Shown: positions 49,056 to 61,260, numbered from the stretch's first letter. The stretch: 64,000 nucleotides of DNA from Lasioglossum baleicum (GCF_051020765.1 NC_134931.1:19050810-19114809), one strand, 5' to 3'. Notes: generated by a model from the letters alone, not told the origin. Translations and numbers: made by a program.

Positions 49056-52000
49056 CGGCGTCGCACCACTTTCACGTATTTTTCTCCCGAGGCTTCTCGA
49101 TTCAAAGAATACCTTTCAACTTTTCATATCGGACACGCTGAGAACACTTTTTGCACGCACGTTGAATAACATAATAATCGGTTAATGATGGCATATTACC
49201 AATGAATAACATGATAATGAATTTTTGTTCCTTCAAGATGATTTTTTGATGTATGAAGACTATTTTCGTGAATATGTACAATTTAAAACGGAGGATTGAT
49301 TAAAAAAACATGTTAATAGGATTTTAGGAGACGCTTCGGTACATCAAATAAATTAAACAATACGAATTTAGTATGCTTTATATTTTGTTATTATTGTTAT
49401 TACATTGTCATTGTTATTACATTTTTAATTAAACAAGGAGTTCGAAAAATACTTTCTTCCCCAATCAATAAGTCGTCGCATTCAAAATGACGACTAAAAT
49501 AATTAATGAACCACCGCTCGACGCAATTTTCTTTCATTCTCTGAAATTGTCGAGTCTTTTATGACACATTTATTAGTCCATGGAAACCATGTCAGATAAT
49601 AGTATCCGAAAAGCGACCAGTTTCGCTAATCAATCCGCGTATATTGTTCGCGCATGTTTATTGTTGCGTGCACGTGAACCCGAAACGCAGAACACACGAT
49701 GAATTCAGATAAACCGTGAAGTCTGATCTATCCACCTTTGTTCCAATTTTCACCTCGGTTCATCCTCCTGAAAATATTCGACTGGTAGCAGATGAAACAG
49801 CGGTTCCAATGATACGTGCAGAAACCTTAGCCGATGCCAATCGATGATAAAGTTTGACCGCGTCATCCGTCGCAGTAAGCCGGTGCTCCAAAAGCTCCGA
49901 TTTAAAAGAGAGAAAAAAAAAAGTAGAAGCGGATGTTGGCAGCTGGCACACCTCTAAAGATAGATCAATCGTCCAGCGTTACCTATTAACGATCAATAAA
50001 AACGATTAATTGATACAGACACGTCCGTTTGCGTGTCATTACCACGACATTGTTTAACATGCAAAGAGTGACAAGGCAGCATGACATCATGCACATAGTT
50101 GCGCACCTATTACCACTCTAACGAATCTGTTCCCTTGCATGATGCACTCTGCCGAGCAGAGAACACTATGCTGCTTGCAAACAATTTTCACAATTAACTC
50201 TAGAAATTACTGCGCCGTGGAAATTGCCACTTTGGTATAGATCGACGTTGTACAGGATGTTCGTAGAAATTAACACTTCTTCCGTGCATGGACTTAGTCG
50301 CAAAAAGGATCCAATTAATTTTATGATTATAGCGTGCATTTCAATCGAGGTTGTATAGTCACGTCTATGCAGTCGCATCAAACGCTCCGGCATACTGATT
50401 TCAAAAGATAACGCAACGAAAGTACTGCGACGTTCGTACATACATACGTACAAACTCATAAACAAGCCTGAATAGAGTTCTGAGCTAGCGAACATCGGAA
50501 CCTGGAGTTTTCAGCGACGACAAGCGAGGTATTAGGTATTAGGGAGGTATTAGGGGTGTGCGAGAACTCGAAAATGTCGGGTCGGGCTTTTCACGACGCT
50601 TCCGATTGACGATTATGTTTAACCAAGTTCATTCTGAAGCACACTGTTCCCCAAGAACAATCGGCTACCCAACATTTTCGGGATCTCGCTCAGCTCCAAT
50701 AATTATCACAACACTTTCGATCGCGTAAATCGGCCGTTCCACGGCGCGATTGGAAGCGCGTAACGTTTCGGAAAATGCAGTTCCGCCCACGCGATCGTAG
50801 AACGCTCGCTAATATGTTTGAAAGTCGACGATGCGTGATGGAGGCAAGGTCAGACGAGGTTAGGGACGAAGACAGAGCCAAGTGGATGGAATAAAAATCG
50901 TGAGCAGCATGCATCGGGGACCGTGCTCGAGTCCGCACGAATTGCCGAGGTTGTATTGTCGCATCCGCTCGTCGGCCTCTTGTCATTTTTACGGTTTCGA
51001 AGACCGCGGGTTACGGTACACCCTCTTATCAAGCATCTCTTGACATTTCGTTTGTTAACAACGCAGCGTCCTTTCGGTGCACGGCCTCTTACCCCTCTGT
51101 TTTTCGTCCAAACCACTAGAACCCCGGGAAATTACACATTCCGCGTGGCTTTATCTGTCCTCCTCCTTCATCTTCCCTGTTGGTTTTTTCGCCATTTCCC
51201 CTACCGCCCCGTTCGTCTTCTGTTTTCCTTTTTCCCCCCCTCTCCCCGTTTTCTTCGTTCTTTTTTTTCGCCAGAAGAACATGAAAATGCACGAGCAGAT
51301 AGCCTTGGCCCATACCTTTGCCCGTGTGTCGGCCACCGTACCCACCGGTTACCCTGGAAACGGTATCGATTTCAACCCTCAGCTATGCAGTAGAAACCAG
51401 CGGCACACCATGGGGATCTCTTCGTCTCGAGTTTCGACAAGACAGCCCGTTTAAACCGCCCGATTACAGCACCTTTCGTCTCTATTATCGTCCGACTTTC
51501 GTCTTTTTCCCCTAGCAATTCGGAAAATTCGGGGCCCGCTGCGGCAACCTTGCAAAATGGCCGAAGTCACCGGCCACCGCGATTATAATTCCGGCTCTCT
51601 ACTTCCCACGCGATCATACGTCGACGTGTTCGTAAACGAACGGTGCGACTCCGATTTACCAAAACGATAAAACAGCCCGAGTTTTTGTTTACACGGACTT
51701 CGTCAAATCGACGATCAAAGCCACGAGAGTCGTGGGTTAATCGGTCTCGCAATTCCGGCAGCAAATTACGATCGCGAACGGATAAACAAAACGAAATAAG
51801 CACAATGCAACGATTTCTTTTGTGATTCTTACTTGAAGGAAGATTAATGGGCTTCTCGGTGATTCGCGCCGATAACAGAAAGCACTTTCGAAGACTTCCG
51901 AGTAGGAAAGCGCTGGCTCTGGTCGCTCGGAAGATGAATTTTTCTGCTTCGGCGGAAAGAAACCTTTTCGAGTTTTTCGCTTTTTTGTTTTTTGTAAACT

Positions 52001-53376
52001 CGACGGGATTGTTCGTAGATTAATATATTTAAGAGGCGAGCGAGCGCACGCCTTATCCTCGCGGCCTGGGCGATAATGTGTTAGTTCCGTCGTTGCTCCG
52101 ATTTACACCCACAGTTTTATGCTAATTTCAGTCCCTTTTACATCGCGGTATATCCGGATTAAATGTATTCGCGTAATCTTCTCCCGGGCCGTTCGAAGAT
52201 GTGCTCGAAAGAGAGGCGTGTGCCGGGGGTTGAACCTTTTGAGATTAATGCATACAGAGATTTTCATACATCCTTGGACCGTTTAAATGGAGAACCGGCG
52301 CGTTTTCATTAAACCCGCCCTCGTCTTCGTCGTAATATTTTTAATGGCAATAATAATACCGCTGTACTACGCAATTTGTATATGCAAACCGGAGACGAGA
52401 GCACGAGCGCGTAAGCTCCGGACCTAGAGCGGCAGTTCTAGCCCGGGCACTTTACGCAAATCTGATGCATTGCACGAACAGTATTATACGTCTTACTTAT
52501 GTAGAAATTGCGCAACCGAGTCCGTATTTATCATTATTATTCTTTTTAGAATTTCCTGCGGCTATTTACCGGCAACGTCCAGAGAATAATTCAATGAATG
52601 CAACCCCCGCGAACGTCTTTCGACGTCCGCAGCAATGTAGATCAACCGGTAATGCGAAACCACGGTAAACTTTGAAATTGATATTGTTCAATCTTCCGAC
52701 TGCGAACTCATTCAACTGTCTCCAAAATTACAGAATTATTTACAGACGCGATTGAAATAAATCTTGAGAAGGTCCAAACTAAGATCGAAACGTTGATTTT
52801 GTTTGACAATTAGCAAAATTGCTTTACAATTCGTAATAAACGATCGAACTGTTGCGCCGAAAGCGTTTAAAAATGTATCATCTCCAAAATTATATTTTTG
52901 CAAACCCGACCCGATATTTTCGGGCTCTCGAACCCCTCCGAACAATACCACCTTAAGAATCGAGAGCATGATCGCCCGGTGTTACATATGCTCGGCCCCG
53001 GATTCGCATAACGTTTATTATCGAGAAATAAATACGTTTGTCAGCAAATCCTGAATAATCCAACTGGGCGGCCGTGGACGGAGCGTTCGAGGAAGAAATT
53101 TAATTAATTTTTTACGTTGGCCGAGCACTTTATTTAGAAAGCGAGACAAATATTTAGCTGGAATGGAGGGATTACGCTAATGGATTCTGTAACGTCAGAT
53201 TTCGGATCTGGAAATAGTGCAGTACGGCGAATGCGACGCTCAAAGATTAAAGAGGATGAGGGGTGTTAATTACGGTAACAGTGCGCAGCGTTTTGCATTT
53301 TTCCCTGTTACGAGTCCACGGGCGCAAAATGGCGACGCGTAGATTATTTTTGTACGTTGCGCGAACCTGCAATCGT

Positions 53377-53382
53377 TTTATT
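53377..53382 (-). terminator. Likely ETHE1 polyadenylation signal
   Basis: AATAAA on the minus strand about 70 nt after the ETHE1 stop codon. Placement alone supports it. Confidence 0.5.
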
Positions 53383-53452
53383 ATGCAATGTTTGTACACC
53401 GGTGCGACGAATCGTCGGTTCACGCCCCATCGATTTGACGAGCGTAAAAATA

Positions 53453-53517
53453 TTATGGCTCCGGTTCCTTTTTCACCTCGTACACTCCGCAAACTTTGTT
53501 AGCCGGCACCGCTTTGT
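53453..53517 (-). CDS. ETHE1: ETHE1 coding exon 6: C-terminus and stop
   Basis: 65 nt finishing the split Asp codon and giving DKAVPANKVCGVYEVKKEPE-P-stop, in line with the A-V-P-A-N-x-x-C-G ending of human ETHE1. TTGCAG acceptor. Confidence 0.92.
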
Positions 53518-56500
53518 CTGCAAAAATGGTAAATGGTCGAATTTTTCGAAGAAACGATCGTCGAGACTCGTTAACCCTGTACCGTTGTACAAAATAATAG
53601 TAAATATGAACTTTCTTGAAATTCTTTAAATATTCCGACCATTTATAGGAAAAAGTTATGTTTGTTTAATGTCACTAAAAAGTCAGACATTTCATATGCA
53701 ACAACCTGATTATACTTCGAATTTTTTTTAGTTAATTTGACAGACTTCTTATGAAGATTCTACTACAACACTTCGTAGTCTAAAGAAACAGCGCACCGCA
53801 TCAGGGTTAAAGCCCGACGATAATATCGCGTGGCGAATCTCGTTAGTCCTTCAACGAAATTGCACACGGGGGGATTAGCATACCTATCATCTTCGGGTAC
53901 GGCAGATTAAGGTTGTTCATTATGTCAACAAATTCATTCAGAGATTTGGTTAATCTCGGATTAAAGGTCTTCTCCTCGGCCACCGTAGTTACCGTTCTGC
54001 CATTGTAGTCGTGGGCCGGGTACAGCCTATAATTCGCCGGCAATGCAAAAATCTTCGTGTGAACGGACTTGTACAAAGTTTCTGCCGAGCCACCCTGTAA
54101 TTTTCGTGAAATTATGAAACAAAGAAAAACAAAGTGTCCCCCCCACACCCCGTTCGCTTCGAAAAAAATGTCGTTCTTTCGCTCGGCATATTTCAGCGAA
54201 CTACCATAACATCGGGTCGCGACGATGCGAGCTAAAAATAATATCGTCGGAAGCGCAAATACGCGAGCAGGTTGATAAAAATTAAATTACGTGTATTATA
54301 AAGTACACGGCATAATTTCCTAGCATTCCTGCGGCTAAAATTCACCTATTTTCTTCTCTTTTCTTTTTATTTCTGTTCGTGTTGCAATATGTGAGATTGA
54401 AACTTCTGCGGAACGTAAGAATTGGATTTATTTACCTCGTATTTCGTCTTTTAAAATTAGCGTTGATCGATTAAACAACATCCGCCTCCAATTAGCCGGA
54501 AATTCGCTCACCGCAAAATTAAATACTCGCTAAGTATGGTGGACGGTATTCGCCGCGACGCGACGCTGTAATGAGTTTTAGGTTTATTTAGGTATACTTA
54601 AACAGTGCGCAGCCGCTATCTAGTTTCTACGCCGGTGCAGTCTAATAACAGAAATTTGAAAGGCGGAGGTAAAACTATTCGCGGCTATTATATCGATGTT
54701 GCTATTAAACGCTGCATAAATGATGTGCGCCGGCACGGTGAAGTTACCGCGGACAATATCGAACCGACACAACATTTTACGTCACCGCGCTTCCCTGGAA
54801 AATCTTATCGCCAGATTTCAAGATTCTACGCCCAACATTGTCGCTGCATAATAAATTAAGAACTGTGCGACGCGCGGCGTTGGGGAGGTTTTGACGCGCA
54901 GCCAATTACGTCAATCGGCTGCCGTATATGTATACAAGTTAACATTTATGGGTTCGGGGCGGTAAAGTATTTTAAACGATACAGGGTGGCCCACGCAGCT
55001 GGGAAAGATCGAATTGTTTTCACAGTTAAAAAATCTACGCAAGAAGAGAATGGCTAGCGGTCGACGAAGTTTATTTTCACACCAGAAAATCTTTCCGCGA
55101 CACATCTTTTTTTTCACAGAAATGGACGGGTCCCGTTATTTCGAGGAACTAACAAAATTAACATTTCCAGACTGTGTTAGCTTGGTACATTTTTGCGGAA
55201 TAGCGAGAGGAAAATAGATCTCTGTGGACCATTCAAATCCTCTCTCGAGCGTTCTCCTTTTTTTGTTAATTGCAACCGGCAGAAAAGATACGAGCTGTCC
55301 CAGTTGCGTGACCGTCCAGCGCGCGAAACAGGAATATATGTAAATTATAAAATGTTTTCAGTGTTATAAAGTATACGGTCGTTCATACACAAACCTGAAA
55401 GTCGGTTCTACCGCATCCACGAATTAAAAGAGCGTCTCCCGTGAAAGCAATTCCTTGCTCGTCGCATACGTACGTTACGCAGCCTACGGAAATAGAGAAG
55501 TTAATTAATTGCAGGCGTTGGTTTCGTTAATTTCAGTCTTGGATGCCAAAAATTGACTGTTCGTGAACGATGTTTTGCTGTTCGTCGTTTTTGATACTGT
55601 GTCATGTTCGGTACGTGGAGAGAACATTTATAATGATCACGTCGTGTGTCGCGTTAGGTTCTACGTGACCGGCAGTCGACGAACTGCTTCCAGAACACGT
55701 ACTTTTACGTGACCGGCTCAATGTTAATGTCCCCTCGCGATTGACACGAAAGTTTAGTCTAATGCTAGGCATCTCGCCCAATTCGGAGTCATTTCCCATT
55801 CGATAATGTCCGATCGAGTCGCGGACAATCTGAACACTTCGTGGTCGAATGGCGACTCTGAGGCGCCGTAGAAAATTACCTCGCTGTTATTTGAAAAAAT
55901 TCTTACTGAATTTATTAATTTAAGTGTGTGAAAGATTCTTTGTACTAGCACCTAGTGTCACCAATTTATAAAAGTAGTTGAAGAATCATAATGTGACAAC
56001 ATTTTAAAGGCCAGTGTAATAAAATAATAATTAAAAATAGCGTTCTAACCCGCAGTATGGCCAGGCGTGGACACCACGCGCAGATTATGTTTGCCGAAAT
56101 CAATCTTATCATCCGGATTGAGAAGAACGTCGGCCTCGGCGCCGCTGCTGCGAGATATCATTGACAGGCAGCCAGGTAACAATGACTTCAATTTCCCAGT
56201 TCCGGTGATGTGATCGGCGTGCATGTGCGTGTTTACTGGAAAAATCGGTTTCCCGGTTAGTTATCGTTCATCGCGAAGACCGAGGTCCGTTCATCGGTTA
56301 AATGAACATTTTTTCGAAAGATCCGGATGATCCGGGGGTCGTTCGATGGGCCTAAATCTTTTCATTAATTCCGCCGTTCCCGGGGGATTCTCGGGGAAAC
56401 GCCACTTTGGTAATTGCTTTTTATACTGCGAGCCTTATGCAGCGGGCACAAAAGATTGCAACGCGGTAGCCGGCCGAGAGACCAGATAAGGAGGACACGA

Positions 56501-58574
56501 ACTTCGCGGGGGAATTTTAGCCGAAGTTTCGCAACTGAGAATTACACTTTCTGTCGCGCGGCCGGGGTATTCAAATAAGGGCCGCGAACAATTTAAAAGC
56601 GCCGTGTGCTCGATCAAATTTTCTGAATAAAAACAACGCCGTTTCCGGTAATCACGCTTTACGAGCAAGAACTACCAGACGTAAAGATAGGATACAAATG
56701 AGGAAAAGATAAGGGGACGCGAACTTACAGGAAATTTCAGTTTAACTTCGTCGCGAGTTGAATCGCTCCAACGCGCTCCTGTAAACTGCAAAAATTGAAT
56801 AATTCTCGAATAAGGTGAATGCGTGTTGTCTTACGTGCTTCATTCATGCCGGCGAGACTTAATCTTGATACTGATAAAATCAAATTTACTCCCAGCCAGG
56901 TTGCTCTTCCGATCTCCGATAACCGAAATGACTGTCGTCTATTTCAATCCGATTTCGTCAGCCACGATACCGGGAAAGTGTAACGGATTGTATGTGCATA
57001 TTTTAACAGGATGTTAAGGATCGATTTAGGTCCAGAAATGTAAAAGTCAATACACAAACGGTTTTAGTTAATGATTGAAACGGTTCGAACCTTATTTTTA
57101 CGCTTCATCTACCGGATATGACCTGACCGTTTTCTAAAAGGACTGCGTCGTTAATTTTTCAACAGACGCGGTAACTTAATTGACGAAGCAATAAGTCATC
57201 TGCAGTTAAGTAGAAATTGTTAAACTTGTATTAAATACAGTACAGTCATTGAAATAGCTGTTAATAGGCTCCCGGTGGGTAAAGTGTTAATTAAGTTGAG
57301 AAACGAGAACCTCACGCTATCTCGGCAATCTGTAACTGTTTATTGACTCCACATTCTTTGTCTGTTTCGAGGAATATTTCTTTTTCGAAGTTATGATGCG
57401 CACGGGTATGGCTATTACTTTGATCTGTTCTAATACATTCAACTGAACGTAATTGAATGGTTCCGGAAGACTCTTTTCGTGTGTCTTGATCCATGCGGAA
57501 GGCTTCAAGTGCCAATTTCAACAATTAGCGATTCGGCTCACTCAACAAGCCATACAAATACGAAACTTGTACTTTGCAGAACTATCGGAACATAAACTGC
57601 ATAACCGTTCGGTAGACATTTTTCACTTGAGATGCTTCAGTCGACGAGGACATTTTTGACCTAGTCGTATATCGATACAGCCGATTACATCGTCAAGACT
57701 TCTATTTCGATTTATTTCGACCGTTATTAGGTAATATAATCAGTTTGGAATAATGAATCGGTAATTTAATTACTCGATCGCTGAGAGCCGAGCGAATCAA
57801 TGCAAAATTTTTAAATAAAATTCGGAAACTTAAAATAAGCTTTTAATCACACTTCCGTTTGTGGTAAATTCGAGTAATTAATGTAATGCATGGCGGACGG
57901 GGTTTTTATTCGTTATTATATAAGGAAGTACTTAACAGATTGCAACTTACTCGCATATTTCAGAGTTAATCCCAGCTCTTGAATAATGTTCTTATCACGG
58001 TTTGCCCATTCGATCACTGGATCAATTAATACTGCTGTTTTTTCGTTAATATCCGCCAGCAGATAAGTGTACGTGCTGGACACAGGGTCGAAGAACTGAG
58101 AATTGCAATTAAAAGTAAAATAACAATATTTTTCTTCGTACTTAAACGTATTTACATATACACAAAATAAAATTCAAATTTCCCGCCTGTTACCGACCCG
58201 CATTAATATCGACAACAACTCAGTAATTTTCTTATTAAAAACAAAATGTCAAGGCTAAAATGATTAAACAATTAAATCGATTTAAATTCACGTTGTAACC
58301 TCTATACAAAATAAAATATTGTTAACAAGCCACTCTGAACCAGAAGTAACATTTGAAATCGAATCGAATGTAAGTTGTAACATGTGGAAACGATAAATAT
58401 TGATTATTTGAATTTAATTATTTTAATTACTGCCGTCAGGTGTCACTGCAAGCACGACAATGAACTATATAATCGGTAGAGATGCTGCATATATCAAATG
58501 CGCATCTATCGACTTACTTGACGAAAGAAGAAATCTTTTGTAAACGGGATCGGTTCCGTCAATGCCGTAGCCAT
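53453..58574 (-). CDS. ETHE1: Persulfide dioxygenase ETHE1, whole gene (6 coding exons)
   Basis: Metallo-beta-lactamase-fold enzyme that oxidises glutathione persulfide to sulfite in mitochondrial sulfide breakdown (known for the family; iron-dependent). Exon phases agree and give 753 nt, 250 aa plus stop, close to human ETHE1 (254 aa). Seen: FFDPVSSTYTYLL near the start, the metal motif THMHADH, STPGHTAG with the next ligand His, FTGDALLIRGCGRTDFQ with the bridging Asp, and YPAHDYNG with the last His. All expected metal ligands are present. The N-terminus MATALTEPIPFTKDFFFRQ is only a weak mitochondrial signal; the frame stays open upstream but I saw no earlier ATG. It is divergent from RpS19. 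Confidence 0.96.
53884..54094 (-). CDS. ETHE1: ETHE1 coding exon 5
   Basis: 211 nt: GGSAETLYKSVHTKIFALPA, LYPAHDYNGRTVTTV and FVDIMNNLNLPYPKMI. TTACAG acceptor and GTATGC donor. Reading through this donor gives a short off-family tail, so the splice to exon 6 is preferred. Confidence 0.95.
54982..55318. mobile_element. Old TA/CAGGGTG element in an ETHE1 intron
   Basis: CAGGGTGGCCCACGCAGCTG preceded by TA at 54,980, with an imperfect inverse at 55,290-55,318 (AGCTGTCCCAGTTGCGTGAC). About 340 bp. It contains a 67-codon ORF (55,014-55,217) of no recognised product, probably chance. Confidence 0.5.
55395..55483 (-). CDS. ETHE1: ETHE1 coding exon 4
   Basis: 89 nt: CVTYVCDEQGIAFTGDALLI then RGCGRTDFQ, with the metal-ligand Asp of TGD. 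CGTAG acceptor and GTTTGT donor. Confidence 0.95.
55829..55945. mobile_element. Fragment of the CTTTGCACTCGAA TTAA family
   Basis: GTCGAATGGCGACTCTGAGG then CGCCGTAGAAAATTACC matches the sub-terminal part of the 14.9-kb and 44.8-kb copies. The terminal TTAA is not preserved. Right border approximate. Lies in an ETHE1 intron. Confidence 0.4.
56050..56235 (-). CDS. ETHE1: ETHE1 coding exon 3: metal-binding motif
   Basis: 186 nt: NTHMHADHITGTGKLKSLLP and LRVVSTPGHTA. It carries the H-x-H-x-D-H signature of the metallo-beta-lactamase fold. Its donor, GTTAGA, is off consensus, but the phase (split Gly codon) is right. Confidence 0.95.
57255..57290. mobile_element. End fragment of the ACCTACCGG TTAA family
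   Basis: TTAATAGGCTCCCGGTGGGT followed by AAAGTGTTAA matches the right end of the 20.0-kb element with a few changes. Only about 36 bp is left. In an ETHE1 intron. Confidence 0.4.
57951..58095 (-). CDS. ETHE1: ETHE1 coding exon 2
   Basis: 145 nt: FFDPVSSTYTYLLAD, AVLIDPVIEWANRD and IIQELGLTLKYA. CTCAG acceptor and GTAAGT donor, phase 1. Confidence 0.95.
58518..58574 (-). CDS. ETHE1: ETHE1 coding exon 1
   Basis: 19 codons, MATALTEPIPFTKDFFFRQ, then a GTAAGT donor, phase 0. It joins FFDPVSS of exon 2, as in insect and human ETHE1 (FRQ/LRQ-hydrophobic-F-x-P-V-S). Confidence 0.88.
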
Positions 58575-59204
58575 ACTGCAATCCCGGCGTGTAAAAACGT
58601 TGGATTTTATAAACGACGATCTTATTTGATACTGACACAAGTTTCTAACGAAACCCACTTTCATGTTCATGCAACAAGCATGCTGCGTAAAATGTGAGAC
58701 AGTACTGACAGCAGTTTGCTACCTGTACCACTGACGATTAGTCAAGTCTGACGATCGTCTTGTCGATTACATCATATCTAAGTAATAACAGATATCAGTT
58801 ATCGTCTCTTTCCTAACATATATGCGATAACCTGTATTACATCCTAGACATTATAAATCTTCCATCTTCAAACATGTTAGGATATTTTTACGATGCACAT
58901 GAGAGATTATTCTCTTCGATTTTTCATTGTATATGCCATTTGCAATTTTATTCTAGCACTTTCATTCGTTATTACAGTATATAAAAATTAAATATATATT
59001 GGATCTTACAATTCTATTCGTATCTAATTGTATTATTAACTGAACTAATACAATTAATAAATATATAGCCTAAAATATATTTGTTATTGTAGTAAGGAAT
59101 CATTCGTTAAGGCGCCTTTCTATGTACATACACAAACTTTATGACCGCTTCCTCCCAGTCAGCCATCTTGTTAAATTTGTACTTCTTACTCCATCTTGAC
59201 TGTT
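58575..59204. promoter_or_regulatory. Shared upstream region between ETHE1 and RpS19
   Basis: Two genes start outward from this ~630-bp AT-rich stretch. It probably contains the ETHE1 5' UTR and both promoters. I do not see a TATA box at a convincing distance from the RpS19 start. Confidence 0.5.
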
Positions 59205-59231
59205 CTCTTTCCGGTTAGCTTCCGAGCGAAG
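59205..59231 (+). promoter_or_regulatory. RpS19: RpS19 transcript start with pyrimidine tract, non-coding exon 1
   Basis: CTCTTTCCGG followed by a short exon ending GCGAAG and a GTGTGT donor. A run of pyrimidines at the transcript start (TOP motif) is typical of ribosomal protein mRNAs and places them under growth-linked translational control. The leader intron would run to the TTTCAG directly before the ATG at 59,463. The exact start base is inferred. Confidence 0.6.
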
Positions 59232-59462
59232 GTGTGTAATTTTTGGCAGTTTTCTATAAACTTTGACATATTAGCATAAAAAACGATAGCATAACTCGTA
59301 ATAAGAAGCAGTGTACGTGTTTTGCACTGTATTTACATCTAATATGGAATAAATAACATTCTCTAGCAGAATTTTGAAATATATGTTAAAGCAATACACG
59401 TGTGGCATGTCGACACAACGTTTGTGTTTATCAATCGTTCATACTTCGCATACTTCTTTCAG

Positions 59463-59533
59463 ATGCCTTCCGTGACGCTAAAAGACGTTGACCAACACAA
59501 GTTCGTTAAGGCTTTTGCCGCGTTCTTGAAAAA
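59463..59533 (+). CDS. RpS19: RpS19 coding exon 1
   Basis: 71 nt from the ATG directly after a CTTTCAG acceptor to AAAAA before GTGAGT. The final Lys codon is split and completed by the G of the next exon. Confidence 0.95.
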
Positions 59534-60072
59534 GTGAGTATTTATTTTCAATTTCGTACACATAACCTCAAAATGGAGGGGTAAGCCGCATACCTATATA
59601 TAATTATGTCAAGCATCAGCAATCGTTCAGTTTCGAAATTATTACAATAACCGTTCGCTAATTCTTTATAAATTGCAGGACCGGCAAAATGCGCGTTCCA
59701 GAATGGGTAGACATCGTGAAATCCGCCCGTTTCAAGGAACTCGCACCCTACGACCCGGACTGGTACTACATCAGATGTGCTGCATTGGTACGTCACATTT
59801 ACATCCGCAGCCCAATCGGATCCAGGGCAGTCACCAAAATCTTTGGAGGTCGTAAACGCAATGGTACCCACCCCAGCCACTTCTGCAAATCTGCTGGCGG
59901 TGTAGCCCGTAAGGCTCTCCAAAGCTTAGAACAACTAAAACTCATCGAGAAGGCTCCACTCGGTGGACGCAAGCTCACCAGCCAGGGTCGTAGGGATTTA
60001 GATCGCATTGCAGCGCAGGTTAAAGCAAAAAGCAAAAAACAACTCAAACTGCAGGAGACTCTTGTTCTATAA
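59463..60072 (+). CDS. RpS19: 40S ribosomal protein S19 (eS19), whole CDS in two exons
   Basis: Component of the small ribosomal subunit, needed for 18S rRNA maturation (known for the family). CDS 59,463-59,533 joined to 59,679-60,072: 465 nt, 154 aa, near the 156 aa of the fly RpS19a. Seen: MPSVTLKDVDQHKFVKAF, then FKELAPYDPDWYYIRCAALV, RHIYIRSPIGSRAVTKIFGG, RKRNGTHPSHFC and ARKALQSLEQLKLIEK with GGRKLTSQGRRDLDRIA, all in eS19 order. A leader intron ends right before the ATG. The gene is intact. Confidence 0.98.
59679..60072 (+). CDS. RpS19: RpS19 coding exon 2
   Basis: 394 nt after a TTGCAG acceptor: TGKMRVPEWVDIVKSARF onwards to QETLVL-stop. It contains the conserved basic, RNA-binding helices of eS19. 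Confidence 0.98.
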
Positions 60073-60087
60073 CTTTTCGGTTAATGT

Positions 60088-60093
60088 AATAAA
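60088..60093 (+). terminator. RpS19: RpS19 polyadenylation signal
   Basis: AATAAA 16 nt after the stop codon, giving the very short 3' UTR usual in ribosomal protein genes. Confidence 0.7.
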
Positions 60094-60597
60094 AACGAAA
60101 AATTCATACATGATTCGCTTTATTTACATCCGTCCCTGTGTTAAGGCGTTGTGGGCTGGCTAATTATCACATTCGTTTCATTGCTTCATTATATTGTACA
60201 TTTTGGTACATATTTTTATGCGTTCTAACAAAAAGCAAAAATGTGTGTTCAAATCAAAAGAAAGAAGCGCGAACAGGTATTTATCAATCTTTAATGTGTG
60301 CATAGAATAATAATACAATAAGACAAAAGAAGAGATTGATTTACAATAAATAGAATAAAGGTTTTAAAATGTACAAGTGCCCAGAGCTGCAGAGTAACGA
60401 TTCGTTACTAACGAAATATTAAGACAAAACAGGATCTACATTTACAATAATCAGAATAGACAAGAGTTTTAAAGTATTCAGCGTTTATATATATATATAT
60501 AATTTCAACAGAAGTATAAATTTATATAAAAATATGTACAAGAGATAATAAACTCGATCGTACAAGGGAGCAGAGTTGTGCTAATTCAATTACTAAG

Positions 60598-60712
60598 TAT
60601 TTTAATCAGATTTGTAATTGAAATACAATATAATTGAAACACAATGTAATTGAAATACAATATAATTGAAACACACTGTAATTGAAATATAATATAATAA
60701 AAATACAGCTCT
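60598..60712. repeat. Short tandem repeat, AATTGAAATACAATAT-type
   Basis: About six copies of a 16-17-bp unit alternating AATTGAAATACAATAT and AATTGAAACACAATGT. Intergenic between RpS19 and Asap. Confidence 0.75.
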
Positions 60713-60773
60713 CCAAATTATAGCCCAGAACTTGGAAGAACTTGCGATATATTTTTCTTTCATATACAGTATA

Positions 60774-60822
60774 CAGTAACCGCGGGTTTACTGTCGAACA
60801 GCCGTGTTCTGCACGGACAGTA
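60774..60822. mobile_element. End fragment of the CAGTAAAAGCGCG family
   Basis: CAGTAACCGCGGGTTTACTG, then CGAACAGCCGTGTTCTGCAC, match the right end of the 20.3-kb element read in reverse (GTGCAGAACACGGCTGTTTG, then GACAGCAAACGCG). Preceded by TA. The other end was not found. Confidence 0.5.
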
Positions 60823-61053
60823 TTCCCGCAGTGACATCACTTTTTTCACAATGTAACACCAATATTTAATCTTCTTTATTTTTCATTATTATTTTATGGA
60901 ACTTTCGCCAACATATTCGTGGGATTTTTCTAAAGCAAAATGGTACCAAACACGATATAATTTCAACTGTATTTAGTGGTGTAATCGACGATAGGTGTAA
61001 TCCTTTACATGGATTTTTCAACCTCTTCTTGCCTATTACTTCATTTTTCATAA

Positions 61054-61260
61054 TTCAATTACAATGTATTTTATAATTGTGCTCCATTGCAATTACGAAT
61101 TACATTGTCATTTAATTGAATGAAGATCTGAATTATAAATTGCAATATAATTGAATTACAATGTATTTTATAATTGTACTCCAATGCAATTACGAATTAC
61201 ATTGTAATTTAATTGACTGAAGATCTGAATTATAAATTACAACATAATTGAATGACAATT
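61054..61260. repeat. 97-bp tandem duplication, AT-rich
   Basis: ATGTATTTTATAATTGT through GAAGATCTGAATTATAAATT occurs twice, starting 61,064 and 61,161, with few differences. Both units are built from AATTACA/TGTAATT palindromes. Confidence 0.75.

Larger units (their letters stand above)
48095..53452. other. Appl 5' flank and intergenic DNA up to ETHE1
   Basis: The first ~450 bp next to the Appl ATG are GC- and CpG-rich and probably hold the 5' UTR and promoter; I see no TATA box I would rely on. Then come the Transib-like palindrome (48.5-49.1 kb) and AT-rich DNA. The 50.9-51.5 kb part is CpG- and pyrimidine-rich with a 156-codon ORF that has no recognisable domain. No gene was recognised. 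Confidence 0.55.

Noticed and set aside
50923..51393. 156-codon plus-strand ORF upstream of ETHE1
   Set aside because: No domain, heavy in Phe, Leu, Pro and Arg, lies in CpG- and pyrimidine-rich sequence poor in stop codons, with overlapping long frames on both strands.
53843..53883. Read-through end of ETHE1 after PKMI
   Set aside because: It gives a tail unlike the family, whereas the exon at 53,453-53,517 restores DKAVPAN...CG with the right phase.
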